Of a stretch of 64,000 nucleotides of DNA, positions 25,402-33,848 are shown piece by piece (the stretch's first letter is position 1; the number at the start of each line of letters is the position of its first letter). The translations under genes were made by a program, and so were the position numbers. Source of the DNA: a bacterium (GTDB lineage: Bacteria > Vulcanimicrobiota > Xenobia > Xenobiales > JADMJV01); NCBI GenBank assembly GCA_018780265.1, contig JADMJV010000110.1, positions 1 to 64,000 of the forward strand, written 5' to 3'. The notes below the pieces were generated by a model. That model was not told the DNA's origin and did not search any database. It saw only the letters and a program-made list of their open reading frames with translations.

Positions 25402-28400
25402 TTAGAAAGTTGAGAGTCGGTAGCCGTTGTCGCTCGTGGTCAGCGTGGAGGGCGGCTCCGTGTGTGCCCACAGGCGCAGAGAGTATTTTTTACCGTCCGC
25501 CGAGCGGTCATAGACGGCCCGGACGACCGCATTGGAACCAGACCAGGTGCGCGGATAACCGCCGTTGCGGAGGCGCTCCTGTTCCAACTGTAGGGCGATC
25601 TGGGTGGCCTGCTGCAACAAGATATAGTTGCGCTCGTGACAGACCTCCCACTCCGAGGGTTCGGCTTTGCCGGTTTCCAGACACCGTTGCAGGCGACATT
25701 CGGCCTCTCGGCGTTGCACGGCACCGTAGAGCCAGCCGTCCACACCTCGCGGCCCCCACCACCGGTTGTCCACATAGGCGCGGGCCTCATGCTGGATTTG
25801 AATGAAGCGGATGTCCTGGGGAGAATCCTCAAGCTGACTCAGCAATAGATCCACGAGCAGCAGTTGCTTGCGGTCCCACAATTGGGCCCGCAAGCCCAGC
25901 AACACCCGGGCGCGGATCTGAGTGATGAGCTGCAAGCGGTCTTGTCCCCAGCACGTTTTTCTCAGCGCAGGTTGAACCCGAGCCAGCAGCTGAAGCTTGT
26001 CCAGAGCCGCTTCGGAGTGCCCCTCATAGAGGTCGCTGGAGGTGGCCATCATCAGTGCATTGCACAGCGTGATGGGATAGCAGATGGTGACCAACTGTTC
26101 CAGATCGGCCTGCAACTTTTGCAGTTTCTCGGGATGGCGGGCGAAGAACTCCACGACCGCACCATTACTGGTTCCCCAGGTTCTGGGGTCGGAGAGAGTA
26201 AGTGCGAAGCCATCGTAGACGCCCTTGAACCAGGAGGGCAACAGGGTCAACGGCCGGTTGTTCTGGGGGTAAATTGGCCGGGGTGCATATTGGCGCAAAA
26301 ACTGGTCGCGCTGAGCCACCCACAGCGGCGAGGGCTGCTGCACCTGGCGTTGCAGCAGCAGGGCGAAGGTGGAGACGGTGACCAGGCCCAGAATGGACAC
26401 AACCCGAGTGCGCCTGCGCCAACCGGGGCCGGCAACCCCCGGATGGAGTTGACCCGCCTTGCGCAACCCCACGGTAATCAGCAAGGTGGCTGCCAGAGCC
26501 ACCCACAGAATGAGCGGCTCGTAACCAAACATCCGCACGCCAGAAAAGGCCCCGGCAACTGTCAGCATGAAAGCCACCCAGTTGAGCAACCAGACCCCCA
26601 GCGGTATCCCGATCAAATTGCTGAGCACCAGCGCTGTCCAGGTTTTCTTTTGCAGGGAGGTTTGTAAGCGCCCCAGCGTGGGGGCCAGCGGGGACCACCA
26701 CCAAAACCAGAGGCAACCCAGCAATACGGCAGCCGGCTGCAGCACAGAGCCCCACAGAACCCACGGGGAGGCCAACCCAAGGAGAGGTAGTTGAGAGAAT
26801 TGGTGGGGCCGGTCGCCTGTAACCTGACGGGCTCGCAGATAGCCGGCCAAACTGATAGGCAAGAAAGCGCTCACTCGCCAGGCACCCGCCAGCAATGGGT
26901 CGAGCCCGAAGCACTCCTGAAGCGAGGAGTTACGGCCTAACAGCACGGCGGTCAGACCCAGCAGAAACAGAGCATAGGTAGTGACCAGAAGGCTCTCTTT
27001 GGCCAGTTCTTTCGAGACCTCGCGAGCGCTGCTGGCCCTGGAGGCGGCTCCAATTCCCACCACACAGCCGCTCCACAGAGAGACCAACATCAGCAGGGCG
27101 GACCCCAAGATCAAGGCCAGAGCGGCCGGGCCACGCAAGGGCCAGCAGCCGGCACTGAGGGGCCAGGCCCACAACACAGGCACCAGCAACACTACCGGAG
27201 CCAGTTGCAGGAGGGCCAGCCAACAGGCGCTGGTCTGCCAATCTTTCAGCTGCAAGCCGCTGTGCACCAACACTTCGTAGCCTCCGCCCTCGCGTTCGCA
27301 ATGCAGCAGGCGCAGGGCCGACCAGGCTGAGGCCGAGAGCACCACCGCCGGCCATAGCAAGTCCTCGTGCTTGCCATAAGAGAAGGCGGCGACCACCACG
27401 GCCGTCCAACCCAAAGTGACACTGAGGGAGAGCACCGGGCCGCGGCGCAGTTCGCGCTGAAGCAGGGCCAGGTCTGGCAGATATTGACTGAGCCACAGTT
27501 GCAGCCGCGAAGGTCGGGGATAGAAATCTTGAGCACGCCCCGCTTGCTGCGCGGTCAGGCGAGCGATGGTGCGCCGACGGGCCCACAGGGACAGCGCCAG
27601 CAAGGCCAGCAGGCCCAGCCCTTGCCAGGGATGGGGCGCCGCCAGGGTGGCCAGAGCGCTGACCAGGCCGAGAGCGCTAAACCAGCGCGGCCAACCCTGG
27701 ATAAGCAGCTGCGCCTGAGCCAGATAACATCCCCCGGCGAAGGAGGCAGCCGCGCAGGGAAGCCAGTAGCCGAGTTGCTGGTGCCCACTGGGAACCAGCG
27801 CCAGGGTGGTCAGCAGCAGGGCCGGAATCAACGCTCGCAGCCCGTTGACAGTGAGAGTATCGCTGACCACTTGGGGCTTGAGGCCCGTCTGCAGCATCTC
27901 TTCCAGGCAGCGCCCGCGGACCAGCGAGGACAGGCTGGCGATTTCCAAACCCAACAAGAACAGCGGCACCAGTAGAGTCAGGCCCACCTGCAGGACGGCA
28001 AAGTAGACCATCTGTTGTTCGGCCGAGCCGGCGCCAACGCACATGCCGGGCAAGAGGTAGGCCAGCAGCAACGCGCTCAGACCGGGTAGGCGGAACATAC
28101 GTCGCGACCGTTCTCGTCGCAGTATATGGGCCACCGGATTGTCCATCAGGCGGTTGAGTACGCCGCTTTGCTTCTCTAGCCGATGTTGCTGGACGGTGTC
28201 TTGAACCCGTTGCGTGCGCAATACCTGGGCGGCCGTGCGTCGGGCGAAGTCCGCTCCCAGCGGGCTGGGCGGAGGCGCCAGGCGGGAGCGTAACTTTTGC
28301 ACGCTGACCAGGCGCTGCTGACACTCGCCGCAGTCGGCCGCATGGAGGGATTGATCGATGTGCCCGTCCAGCCAGTCGTTGACTTGATCGGGGGTGAGTT

Positions 28401-28410
28401 GGCATTTCAT
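25402..28410 (-). CDS. Giant membrane protein with N-terminal zinc anti-sigma motif
   Basis: The 1002-residue protein begins with a short helical domain containing HAADCGEC, the Hx3Cx2C motif of zinc-binding anti-sigma (ZAS) factors, at about residues 23-30. About 100 residues later come at least fourteen hydrophobic segments (about 105-690), resembling two blocks of an ABC-2-type or permease-like membrane domain, and finally a 300-residue soluble C-terminal domain with many Trp, Arg and Tyr residues. The ATG overlaps the stop of the ECF sigma gene (ATGA). Known: sigma/ZAS pairs are usually co-transcribed, but ZAS proteins normally have one membrane helix. Inference: an unusual membrane-sensor anti-sigma factor. 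Confidence 0.75.
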   Translation of the reverse strand: MKCQLTPDQVNDWLDGHIDQSLHAADCGECQQRLVSVQKLRSRLAPPPSPLGADFARRTAAQVLRTQRVQDTVQQHRLEKQSGVLNRLMDNPVAHILRRERSRRMFRLPGLSALLLAYLLPGMCVGAGSAEQQMVYFAVLQVGLTLLVPLFLLGLEIASLSSLVRGRCLEEMLQTGLKPQVVSDTLTVNGLRALIPALLLTTLALVPSGHQQLGYWLPCAAASFAGGCYLAQAQLLIQGWPRWFSALGLVSALATLAAPHPWQGLGLLALLALSLWARRRTIARLTAQQAGRAQDFYPRPSRLQLWLSQYLPDLALLQRELRRGPVLSLSVTLGWTAVVVAAFSYGKHEDLLWPAVVLSASAWSALRLLHCEREGGGYEVLVHSGLQLKDWQTSACWLALLQLAPVVLLVPVLWAWPLSAGCWPLRGPAALALILGSALLMLVSLWSGCVVGIGAASRASSAREVSKELAKESLLVTTYALFLLGLTAVLLGRNSSLQECFGLDPLLAGAWRVSAFLPISLAGYLRARQVTGDRPHQFSQLPLLGLASPWVLWGSVLQPAAVLLGCLWFWWWSPLAPTLGRLQTSLQKKTWTALVLSNLIGIPLGVWLLNWVAFMLTVAGAFSGVRMFGYEPLILWVALAATLLITVGLRKAGQLHPGVAGPGWRRRTRVVSILGLVTVSTFALLLQRQVQQPSPLWVAQRDQFLRQYAPRPIYPQNNRPLTLLPSWFKGVYDGFALTLSDPRTWGTSNGAVVEFFARHPEKLQKLQADLEQLVTICYPITLCNALMMATSSDLYEGHSEAALDKLQLLARVQPALRKTCWGQDRLQLITQIRARVLLGLRAQLWDRKQLLLVDLLLSQLEDSPQDIRFIQIQHEARAYVDNRWWGPRGVDGWLYGAVQRREAECRLQRCLETGKAEPSEWEVCHERNYILLQQATQIALQLEQERLRNGGYPRTWSGSNAVVRAVYDRSADGKKYSLRLWAHTEPPSTLTTSDNGYRLSTF

Positions 28411-28955
28411 GAGTGGCTGCCTCCCTTGGGTCGCCCTGTAAAGAGCTTGAACATTCGATTGCGGGCGTTGTAGAGCCGAGTCTTGACGGTGCTCACAGGC
28501 ACCTCAAGCAGTTCGGCGATGCGCTCGTAGGGGTAGTCTAAAATCTCGCGCAGCCCCAGCACTGTCCGATCGGCTGCCGAAAGCTGCTGGAAGGCTTGAT
28601 GGATGTCCAGCTTTTGATCGCTGGGCTCGGGCTCGATGGCCACCTCCTCAAAGACTTCCAGGGGGGTGCGCTGGCGCAGGCGCAGGCATCGATGCACCAA
28701 AATCCTTTTGAACCAGCCCCAAAAGGCTTTGGGTTCGCGCAGTTGATGGATGTTTTGATAAACGGCCAGGTAGGCGTCCTGCAGAGCGTCTTCCACTTCC
28801 TGACGGTTTTGTAAAATGGAGTAAGCGATGTGCCAACCCCGGCCTTGCGTATGCTCGATCAAAGGCTCGAGTGCCTCAGCCTGGCCGGACTGCAGTTGGA
28901 CCACCCAACCCCACAGGGGCTCGGCGGGCGTTTCAGAATCAGCTGTGCTGACCAC
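28407..28955 (-). CDS. ECF-type RNA polymerase sigma factor
   Basis: 182 residues with both sigma regions. Region 2 includes VEDALQDAYLAVYQNIHQL, matching the DxxQExFxxxxxx core. Region 4 is a helix-turn-helix (LREILDYPYERIAELLEVP followed by STVKTRLYNAR). The start is set by GGAGG eight nt before GTG 28955 on the minus strand; the fifteen earlier residues of the open frame are not needed. The next gene, coupled by ATGA, has a zinc anti-sigma motif, so the sigma factor is probably held inactive until an envelope signal releases it. Confidence 0.9.
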   Translation of the reverse strand: MVSTADSETPAEPLWGWVVQLQSGQAEALEPLIEHTQGRGWHIAYSILQNRQEVEDALQDAYLAVYQNIHQLREPKAFWGWFKRILVHRCLRLRQRTPLEVFEEVAIEPEPSDQKLDIHQAFQQLSAADRTVLGLREILDYPYERIAELLEVPVSTVKTRLYNARNRMFKLFTGRPKGGSHS

Positions 28956-29144
28956 GCAACTTGCCTCCCAGAGCCACGGGGCTCGTAATGTTGCCGACAA
29001 TGGGCTCTCCCTCTCTTCCCAAGACGTGAAGTGGATCCGCTTCTAAGGATGTAGGAGAGGTTGAGGGGGTGAAAAGTTGTAGGCTTGGCAAAAAAGACTC
29101 CGCGACCTTTAGCCTGCCAGCCCTTCCGCTCAAATAGGGGCTTA

Positions 29145-29156
29145 AAGGTGCACCTT
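29145..29156. promoter_or_regulatory. 12-bp perfect palindrome upstream of GST gene
   Basis: AAGGTGCACCTT is self-complementary and lies 45 bp before the GST start, in the 245-bp region between the divergent sigma and GST genes. It may be an operator. A TATTCT at 29163-29168 could be a -10 element, but no matching -35 is clear. Confidence 0.3.
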
Positions 29157-29200
29157 ACCGGGTATTCTTGGGCTTATCTGACGAAACGGGGAACTGATGG

Positions 29201-29830
29201 ATGAAACTCTACGAAGCCGGACCTGCCCGATCGGCCCGAGTGCGCTGGACCTTTCAAGAACTGGGCGTGGATTTTGAATCCGTGCCCATCGGCATGATGG
29301 CGGGAGAGCACCGCAAACCTGAATTTTTAGCCATCAATCCGGCCGGTAAAATCCCCGTACTGGACGACGACGGCCTGGTGCTGACCGAGTCGGCAGCCAT
29401 TTGCATCTACCTGGCCGACAAATTTCCGGCCAAACAACTGGCCCCCAGCCCGACCGAGGTGCAGCAGCGTGCCCAATTCCTTCGGTGGATTTTCTTCTGC
29501 GTCACCGAACTGGAACAGCCCCTCTGGCGCACCGCCCGGCATCAGTTTGTCTACCCCGAGGAAAAGCGTCTGGCGGCTGACATTGAATTAGCCCAGCAGG
29601 AGTTCCTGGCCATGGCCGCCGTGCTCGAAGCGCACATGCAAGGGCGTTTTTTTGTGGCCGGCGATCATTTTACGGTGGCAGACATCATCACCGCCTATAC
29701 CCTGGATTGGGCCACGATGTATGGCTGGCTGACCAACTTCCCCGCTCTGAACGCCTACCTGGAGAGGATGTATCAAAGACCCGCCGCCCCACCGCGAATG
29801 GCGGTAGCCTTTGCAGCCATGAATCGCTAG
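29201..29830 (+). CDS. Glutathione S-transferase family protein
   Basis: 209 residues with the thioredoxin-like N-terminal half (LYEAGPARSARVRW, then NPAGKIPVLDDDGLVLTESAAI) and an all-helical C-terminal half. The NPAGKIPVL cis-Pro strand and the ESAAI motif bind the glutathione gamma-glutamyl group. The Ser in ARSARVRW sits where beta/theta-class enzymes carry the catalytic Ser. The protein is cytosolic and conjugates glutathione to electrophiles. The gene is monocistronic, ends 6 bp from the convergent ferrochelatase gene, and follows the palindrome at 29145-29156. Confidence 0.9.
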   Translation: MKLYEAGPARSARVRWTFQELGVDFESVPIGMMAGEHRKPEFLAINPAGKIPVLDDDGLVLTESAAICIYLADKFPAKQLAPSPTEVQQRAQFLRWIFFCVTELEQPLWRTARHQFVYPEEKRLAADIELAQQEFLAMAAVLEAHMQGRFFVAGDHFTVADIITAYTLDWATMYGWLTNFPALNAYLERMYQRPAAPPRMAVAFAAMNR

Positions 29831-29836
29831 CTTTCG

Positions 29837-30874
29837 TCAGGCGGAGGCTTGCGACACGGCGGGGCGCTTGGGACCCACGCCAATCAGGCAGCAGTTGGAG
29901 GAGCAGGTGTCCTGGCTGGGGCCCTGATCTCCCAGGCTGCGTGGCTGGCTGACCAGGCCGCAGCGCTCGCGGATCAATTCGACAATCATGCTGACAAAGT
30001 CGGGGTGAGTCCCGATGGTGGGCAGACGGTGCAACTGTATCTTTAGTTGCTGGCAGAGTTCGAGGGCCTCGGTGTCGAGGTCGTAGAGAACTTCCATGTG
30101 GTCGGAGATGAACCCAATCGGACTGACCAGCACGTGGCCAGTGCCGGCTTCGGCCAGTTGGCGAATTCGGTCGCATACGTCGGGCTCCAGCCAGGGCTGG
30201 TGGGGGGAACCGCTGCGACTCTGATAGACGAGTTCGTACGAGTCAATCTGGGCCTCGGCGGCCACCAATCGACAGGCTTCCTTCAGTTGGTCCTGATAGC
30301 GACAGTTGTCAGCCATGCTTTGGGGGATGCTGTGGGCCGTAAACAGAACCGCTTTGGGCTGGTCCTCCACCCTCTGCCAGGTCTGCTTCAGCTGGGCCGC
30401 CAGGGGCTGGAGGAAACCGGGATGGTTATAAAAGTTTCGTAGCTTGTCGATCTGTGGAGCCCCCTCCCCCACCGCGGCCTGGGCCTGGGCCAGGTCCTCA
30501 TGGTATTGGCGACAACCGGAGTAACTACTAAAGGCGGAGGTAAAGAAAGCCAGTGCTTTGCGCACTCCGTCCGCGCGCATCTGGCCCAGGGCTTCGGCCA
30601 ACATAGGGTGCCAATTGCGGTTGCCAAAATAGACGGGCATGTCTAACTTTTGGCGAGCCAACTCCTGGCGAAGGGCCTCGATCAAGGCCAGATTTTGCTC
30701 GTTGATGGGACTTTTGCCGCCGAAATGGTAGTAATGTTCGGCCACCGACTCCAGTCGCTGACGAGGTATGCCCCGACCACGCGTGACATTTTCCAGGAAA
30801 GGCATTACCTCGTCGGGCTTGTCCGGGCCACCAAAAGAGACCACGATAAGCGCATCATAGGGCAGAGAAGGCAT
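29837..30874 (-). CDS. hemH: Ferrochelatase (HemH/CpfC family)
   Basis: The 345-residue protein begins LIVVSFGGPDKPDEVMPFL and contains GGKSPINEQ, FTAHSIPQSM (catalytic His), GSPHQPWLEPDV and SPIGFISDHMEVLYDLDTEA (second catalytic Glu). It inserts Fe2+ into a porphyrin at the end of heme synthesis. The C-terminus has a Cys cluster (CSSNCC) that may hold a 2Fe-2S cluster, as in several bacterial ferrochelatases. The sequence style resembles the coproporphyrin-type enzyme, but the substrate is not certain. AAGGAG lies 4 nt before ATG. The gene follows the secreted small protein gene by 8 bp. Confidence 0.93.
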   Translation of the reverse strand: MPSLPYDALIVVSFGGPDKPDEVMPFLENVTRGRGIPRQRLESVAEHYYHFGGKSPINEQNLALIEALRQELARQKLDMPVYFGNRNWHPMLAEALGQMRADGVRKALAFFTSAFSSYSGCRQYHEDLAQAQAAVGEGAPQIDKLRNFYNHPGFLQPLAAQLKQTWQRVEDQPKAVLFTAHSIPQSMADNCRYQDQLKEACRLVAAEAQIDSYELVYQSRSGSPHQPWLEPDVCDRIRQLAEAGTGHVLVSPIGFISDHMEVLYDLDTEALELCQQLKIQLHRLPTIGTHPDFVSMIVELIRERCGLVSQPRSLGDQGPSQDTCSSNCCLIGVGPKRPAVSQASA

Positions 30875-30882
30875 ACTACTCC

Positions 30883-31341
30883 TTAAGGTTTTGGCACAGG
30901 GTAAAGCTGCTTTCCGTTGGCATCGCGGGCGTCGTAGAACAGCTCTTTGGTTTGAAAGTTCTTCTGATATTTAGCCTTTTTATTGCCATTTTCCCAGTAA
31001 GACGTGTAATCCACAATCCGCGGATCCTGGTTGATCAAGATAGCCGTCTTGCCGTTGCCAAAATATCGCTCCAGCTTGACAACTTTATCGGGTTTGCGCT
31101 GGTAGCGCACGGCGTAGCCGCCGGTCGGGAAAAAAAGGGTGTAGTTAATGTCACCGTCGGAGTCTTTCTCCAGTTTTTCCTTGATAGCGCCGCTGGGCCA
31201 TTTGGTCTGAAAAGGACGAGTGCCTTTGCTCTCATATTCCTTGAGTGTCTGCTCGATTTCTCGGCTCATCTGGACAGGTCCGGCGGGCTGGCACCAGCCA
31301 ACTCCGCCCAGAAGCAAAAACAGAGCAATCTTTGTGTGCAT
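30883..31341 (-). CDS. Small secreted protein with MORN-like C-terminus
   Basis: The 152-residue protein starts MHTKIALFLLLGGVGWCQ, a short signal peptide, possibly with a Cys near the cleavage site. The mature part contains WPSGAIKEKLEKDSDGD and YWENGNKKAKYQKNF. These resemble the F/YxNGxxxxExxYxxG repeats of MORN-variant periplasmic proteins. It lies between the SirB1-YccV gene (47 bp upstream) and the ferrochelatase gene (8 bp downstream) on the same strand, so it is probably co-transcribed. The role is unknown. Confidence 0.6.
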   Translation of the reverse strand: MHTKIALFLLLGGVGWCQPAGPVQMSREIEQTLKEYESKGTRPFQTKWPSGAIKEKLEKDSDGDINYTLFFPTGGYAVRYQRKPDKVVKLERYFGNGKTAILINQDPRIVDYTSYWENGNKKAKYQKNFQTKELFYDARDANGKQLYPVPKP

Positions 31342-31388
31342 CCACCACGTCCTCCGCTCTCAATTCCCCGCGCCCCCTTACTCAAATC

Positions 31389-32501
31389 TCAGACTGAACC
31401 CTCCCAGGGACGACTGTTTCTTACGTACATGCCATCTTCGAAGCGAGTAAAAAAGACGCTTACCAACTGGTGGGCGACCAGACCGCCAGTGTCGAGTTCG
31501 AGATCGGCCTCGTGAGCCGAAGCCACGTGGGGCGAGCCGTGTACCAGGATTCGGTAGAGGGGCAGGTGTGGTTGGCCCTCGTCCTGATGGTACAATTCAT
31601 AATCGATGACCACCCCGCGATACTCTTTCCGCTTGTGCTTGACCACCTGGCCGGGCCCAAACAGAGGCTCCCGCAATGCGACTTGAGAGCCCCGTCCTTT
31701 GCCACGAGCCAACAGGTCTTTGAGCAGCAAATCGAAGAGGTTGGCGTAGTCCCGCTTTTCGAGGCGCACATAAGCGGCAACCAGGTTGCGCAAAACACGA
31801 CCGGCGATCTCTTCGACCAGGGCTGACTTCTTGACCAACTCTTTGACCGCCACCAGCGGCAAATCGCCGCGCAACTCCTCGGTCAGACCCGATTCCAAAC
31901 GATTTCCGCCGTCGAAGCAATCAAACAAGACCAATCCTTCGGGTCCCTCCCAACGAACCAAAAAATGACCTGGAAAGGAGCACCCCCGAAAATCGATGCC
32001 CAGTCGCCGCCCCACCAGCATCAAAATGCTGCACAAACTGATGGGGTTACCGCACCCCTGGGCTATCACTTGGGTGAGGTAGCTGTTGGCCGGGTCGTAG
32101 TATTCGCTGCGATTGCCGAGCAACTTATGGGCAAAGAGATGAGCCGGCAGTTGGTCGGCCGGGCAGGGCGGGTCAGGCACCAGTTGGTCCAGTTTGTCGG
32201 ACAAACTCGTGGGATCGGTCCAACGAAACTCGAATTCGCAGAGCACCTGATGAAAGGCTTCCAGTCGTTCGAGCGGATGACTGATGGTGCGCCAGGCAGG
32301 CCAGGCGGTCAACAACTGAGACTTGCGCCAGGGGAACAGCATGGACTGAAGGGCCTGCAGTTGGGGGGGAGTGGCGGGGAATATCTTGAGGAGATCTGCG
32401 ATCTCTGAAGCCAGGGGGAGTAGTGCTTTGCGCACTTCGGTGCGGACTACCTCGGAGGGGTCGTCGATCAGGAGTAAAAGATGAGGAAAGGAGCTGCTCA
32501 C
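31389..32501 (-). CDS. SirB1-type transglutaminase-like + YccV/HspQ domain protein
   Basis: Residues about 80-250 are a transglutaminase-like core of SirB1 type: GNPISLCSILMLVGRRLGID, CSFPGHFLVRW and LFDCFDGGNRL carry the Cys, His and Asp positions. Residues about 270-350 match the YccV/HspQ fold (FGPGQVVKHKRKEYRGVVID, then YRILVHG). Known: this domain pair also occurs in the vertebrate F-box protein FBXO21, and YccV/HspQ in enterobacteria binds hemimethylated DNA and tunes Lon proteolysis. About 70 extra N-terminal residues are helical. The start is a GTG with a poor ribosome site. The biochemical role is unproven in bacteria. Confidence 0.85.
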   Translation of the reverse strand: MSSSFPHLLLLIDDPSEVVRTEVRKALLPLASEIADLLKIFPATPPQLQALQSMLFPWRKSQLLTAWPAWRTISHPLERLEAFHQVLCEFEFRWTDPTSLSDKLDQLVPDPPCPADQLPAHLFAHKLLGNRSEYYDPANSYLTQVIAQGCGNPISLCSILMLVGRRLGIDFRGCSFPGHFLVRWEGPEGLVLFDCFDGGNRLESGLTEELRGDLPLVAVKELVKKSALVEEIAGRVLRNLVAAYVRLEKRDYANLFDLLLKDLLARGKGRGSQVALREPLFGPGQVVKHKRKEYRGVVIDYELYHQDEGQPHLPLYRILVHGSPHVASAHEADLELDTGGLVAHQLVSVFFTRFEDGMYVRNSRPWEGSV

Positions 32502-32602
32502 AGGACATAAATTTGACCGGGTTTGACATTACCCTTTGTTGATTTGAGACCAGGGAAAAGGAATCTGTTGTAGAATTATTTTCAAGTTCTGGAGGCTACG
32601 CC

Positions 32603-32956
32603 ATGTATAGATTGATTCCATTGATAATGTGCCTGCTACTAAGCGGCCCGGGTTGGGCTGCCCCCAAGGCGGAAACGGCCGTGGTGTCGGGGTGGATCCG
32701 AGTGGCCTCGGAAGACGCTAAGGGAAAGATTTTGGCAGTGGAAATTGTGGTGGGCGAAGCACCCGCCGAAGAGCCCTACCTGGTCACTGGCAGCAAGAGC
32801 AGCGAACTGCAAAACCTGCTGGGCGAATGGGTGGTGGCCTCCGGATTGGTCACCGAAGACGCATTGGGCTGGAAAAGCATAGAAGTCACGCGCTTTACCA
32901 AAGTGGACGACCTGCCTCAGCCCACCGAACCCACCCCACCGCCGCCCAAGCCCTGA
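32603..32956 (+). CDS. Small secreted protein with Pro-rich C-terminus
   Basis: A 117-residue protein with a signal peptide (MYRLIPLIMCLLLSGPGWA), a beta-strand core similar to a small OB-type or barrel fold (VVSGWIRVASEDAKGKILAV, LLGEWVVASGLV) and a Pro-rich tail. GGAGG lies 7 nt before ATG. It precedes the lytic transglycosylase gene by 88 bp on the same strand. The function is unknown; a periplasmic binding or structural role is possible. Confidence 0.6.
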   Translation: MYRLIPLIMCLLLSGPGWAAPKAETAVVSGWIRVASEDAKGKILAVEIVVGEAPAEEPYLVTGSKSSELQNLLGEWVVASGLVTEDALGWKSIEVTRFTKVDDLPQPTEPTPPPPKP

Positions 32957-33044
32957 TTGGCAAACTTTTTTTCTTTACAGCCAGGGAATCGAGACAGGCT
33001 TCGAAGGGGGTCCGTCGGGGAATTTCCGTGCGGAGGTAGCTGCC

Positions 33045-33848
33045 TTGAAGAAAAGTGTGCTGATGTCGTTGTGTTTACTGGGTGCCGCGTGCACCGCATC
33101 GGCCGGGCCCCTGCCCTTTGACGATTTGATTCACCGACCCGCACCCTCAGCTTCTGTCAACCTGTCGACCAGTTGGGGCTTCGGTCACCGCGAGAACCTT
33201 TTTAACGAACTCATCGTAAAAAGCGTGGGCGATATCTGGCAAGACTCGTCCAGCCCACTTCCGCCCGTTCTTTACAAGTCGTTGATGGCCGTGGAAAGCG
33301 CTTTCAATCCTGGTGCAGTCAGTTCGGCTGGCGCCGCCGGACTGACCCAACTGATGCCGGACACCGCCAAACGCTTCGGCCTGGCCCGAGAGGACCGCCT
33401 CGATCCCAACAAATCGGTCCCTGTGGGCATTCTGGCCTTCCAAGAAAAGTATCGAGTGGTGCTTGAACCAGCCAACTACCCCAAGATCATCGGACTCCCC
33501 GTCGAGAAAGTTCCTTTTTCCGTGAAGGTCGCTGAATACTACTCCACCCAGGGCCAGCCTCAGGGCGACGAGCGCTGGCAACTGGCACTGGCCGCCTACA
33601 ACGGTGGCGGCGGCACGGTGTTGCGGGCCATGTCCTATGCCATCGACGCCAAGCTCGACCCTCGTCAGTGGGACAACCTGGCCGGAGCTCCCGGGCACGC
33701 CCTCAACACCCCTTTACACAAGGCCTGTATCGATGTTTACGGCCCCAATAGCGGCAGCCGAAAAGTGTTTGAACTGGCCGCTTACCCACGCAAAATTATG
33801 AATCTCTACCGGTCAGCCGTGGCCATCACGCCCTCTTACCAAAACTAA
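33045..33848 (+). CDS. Lytic transglycosylase (SLT/MltE-like)
   Basis: 267 residues with a signal peptide ending near CTASA. The catalytic core is clear: LMAVESAFNPGAVSSAGAAG with the catalytic Glu, LTQLMPDTAKRFGL, and LALAAYNGGGGTV, the family's AYNxG motif. It cleaves the glycan strand of peptidoglycan, forming 1,6-anhydro-muramic ends, and acts in the periplasm. The start is TTG 33045 with GGAGG 8 nt before it; this start gives a positively charged signal-peptide N-terminus. The stop overlaps the convergent ATP-grasp gene by 4 bp. Confidence 0.88.
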   Translation: MKKSVLMSLCLLGAACTASAGPLPFDDLIHRPAPSASVNLSTSWGFGHRENLFNELIVKSVGDIWQDSSSPLPPVLYKSLMAVESAFNPGAVSSAGAAGLTQLMPDTAKRFGLAREDRLDPNKSVPVGILAFQEKYRVVLEPANYPKIIGLPVEKVPFSVKVAEYYSTQGQPQGDERWQLALAAYNGGGGTVLRAMSYAIDAKLDPRQWDNLAGAPGHALNTPLHKACIDVYGPNSGSRKVFELAAYPRKIMNLYRSAVAITPSYQN

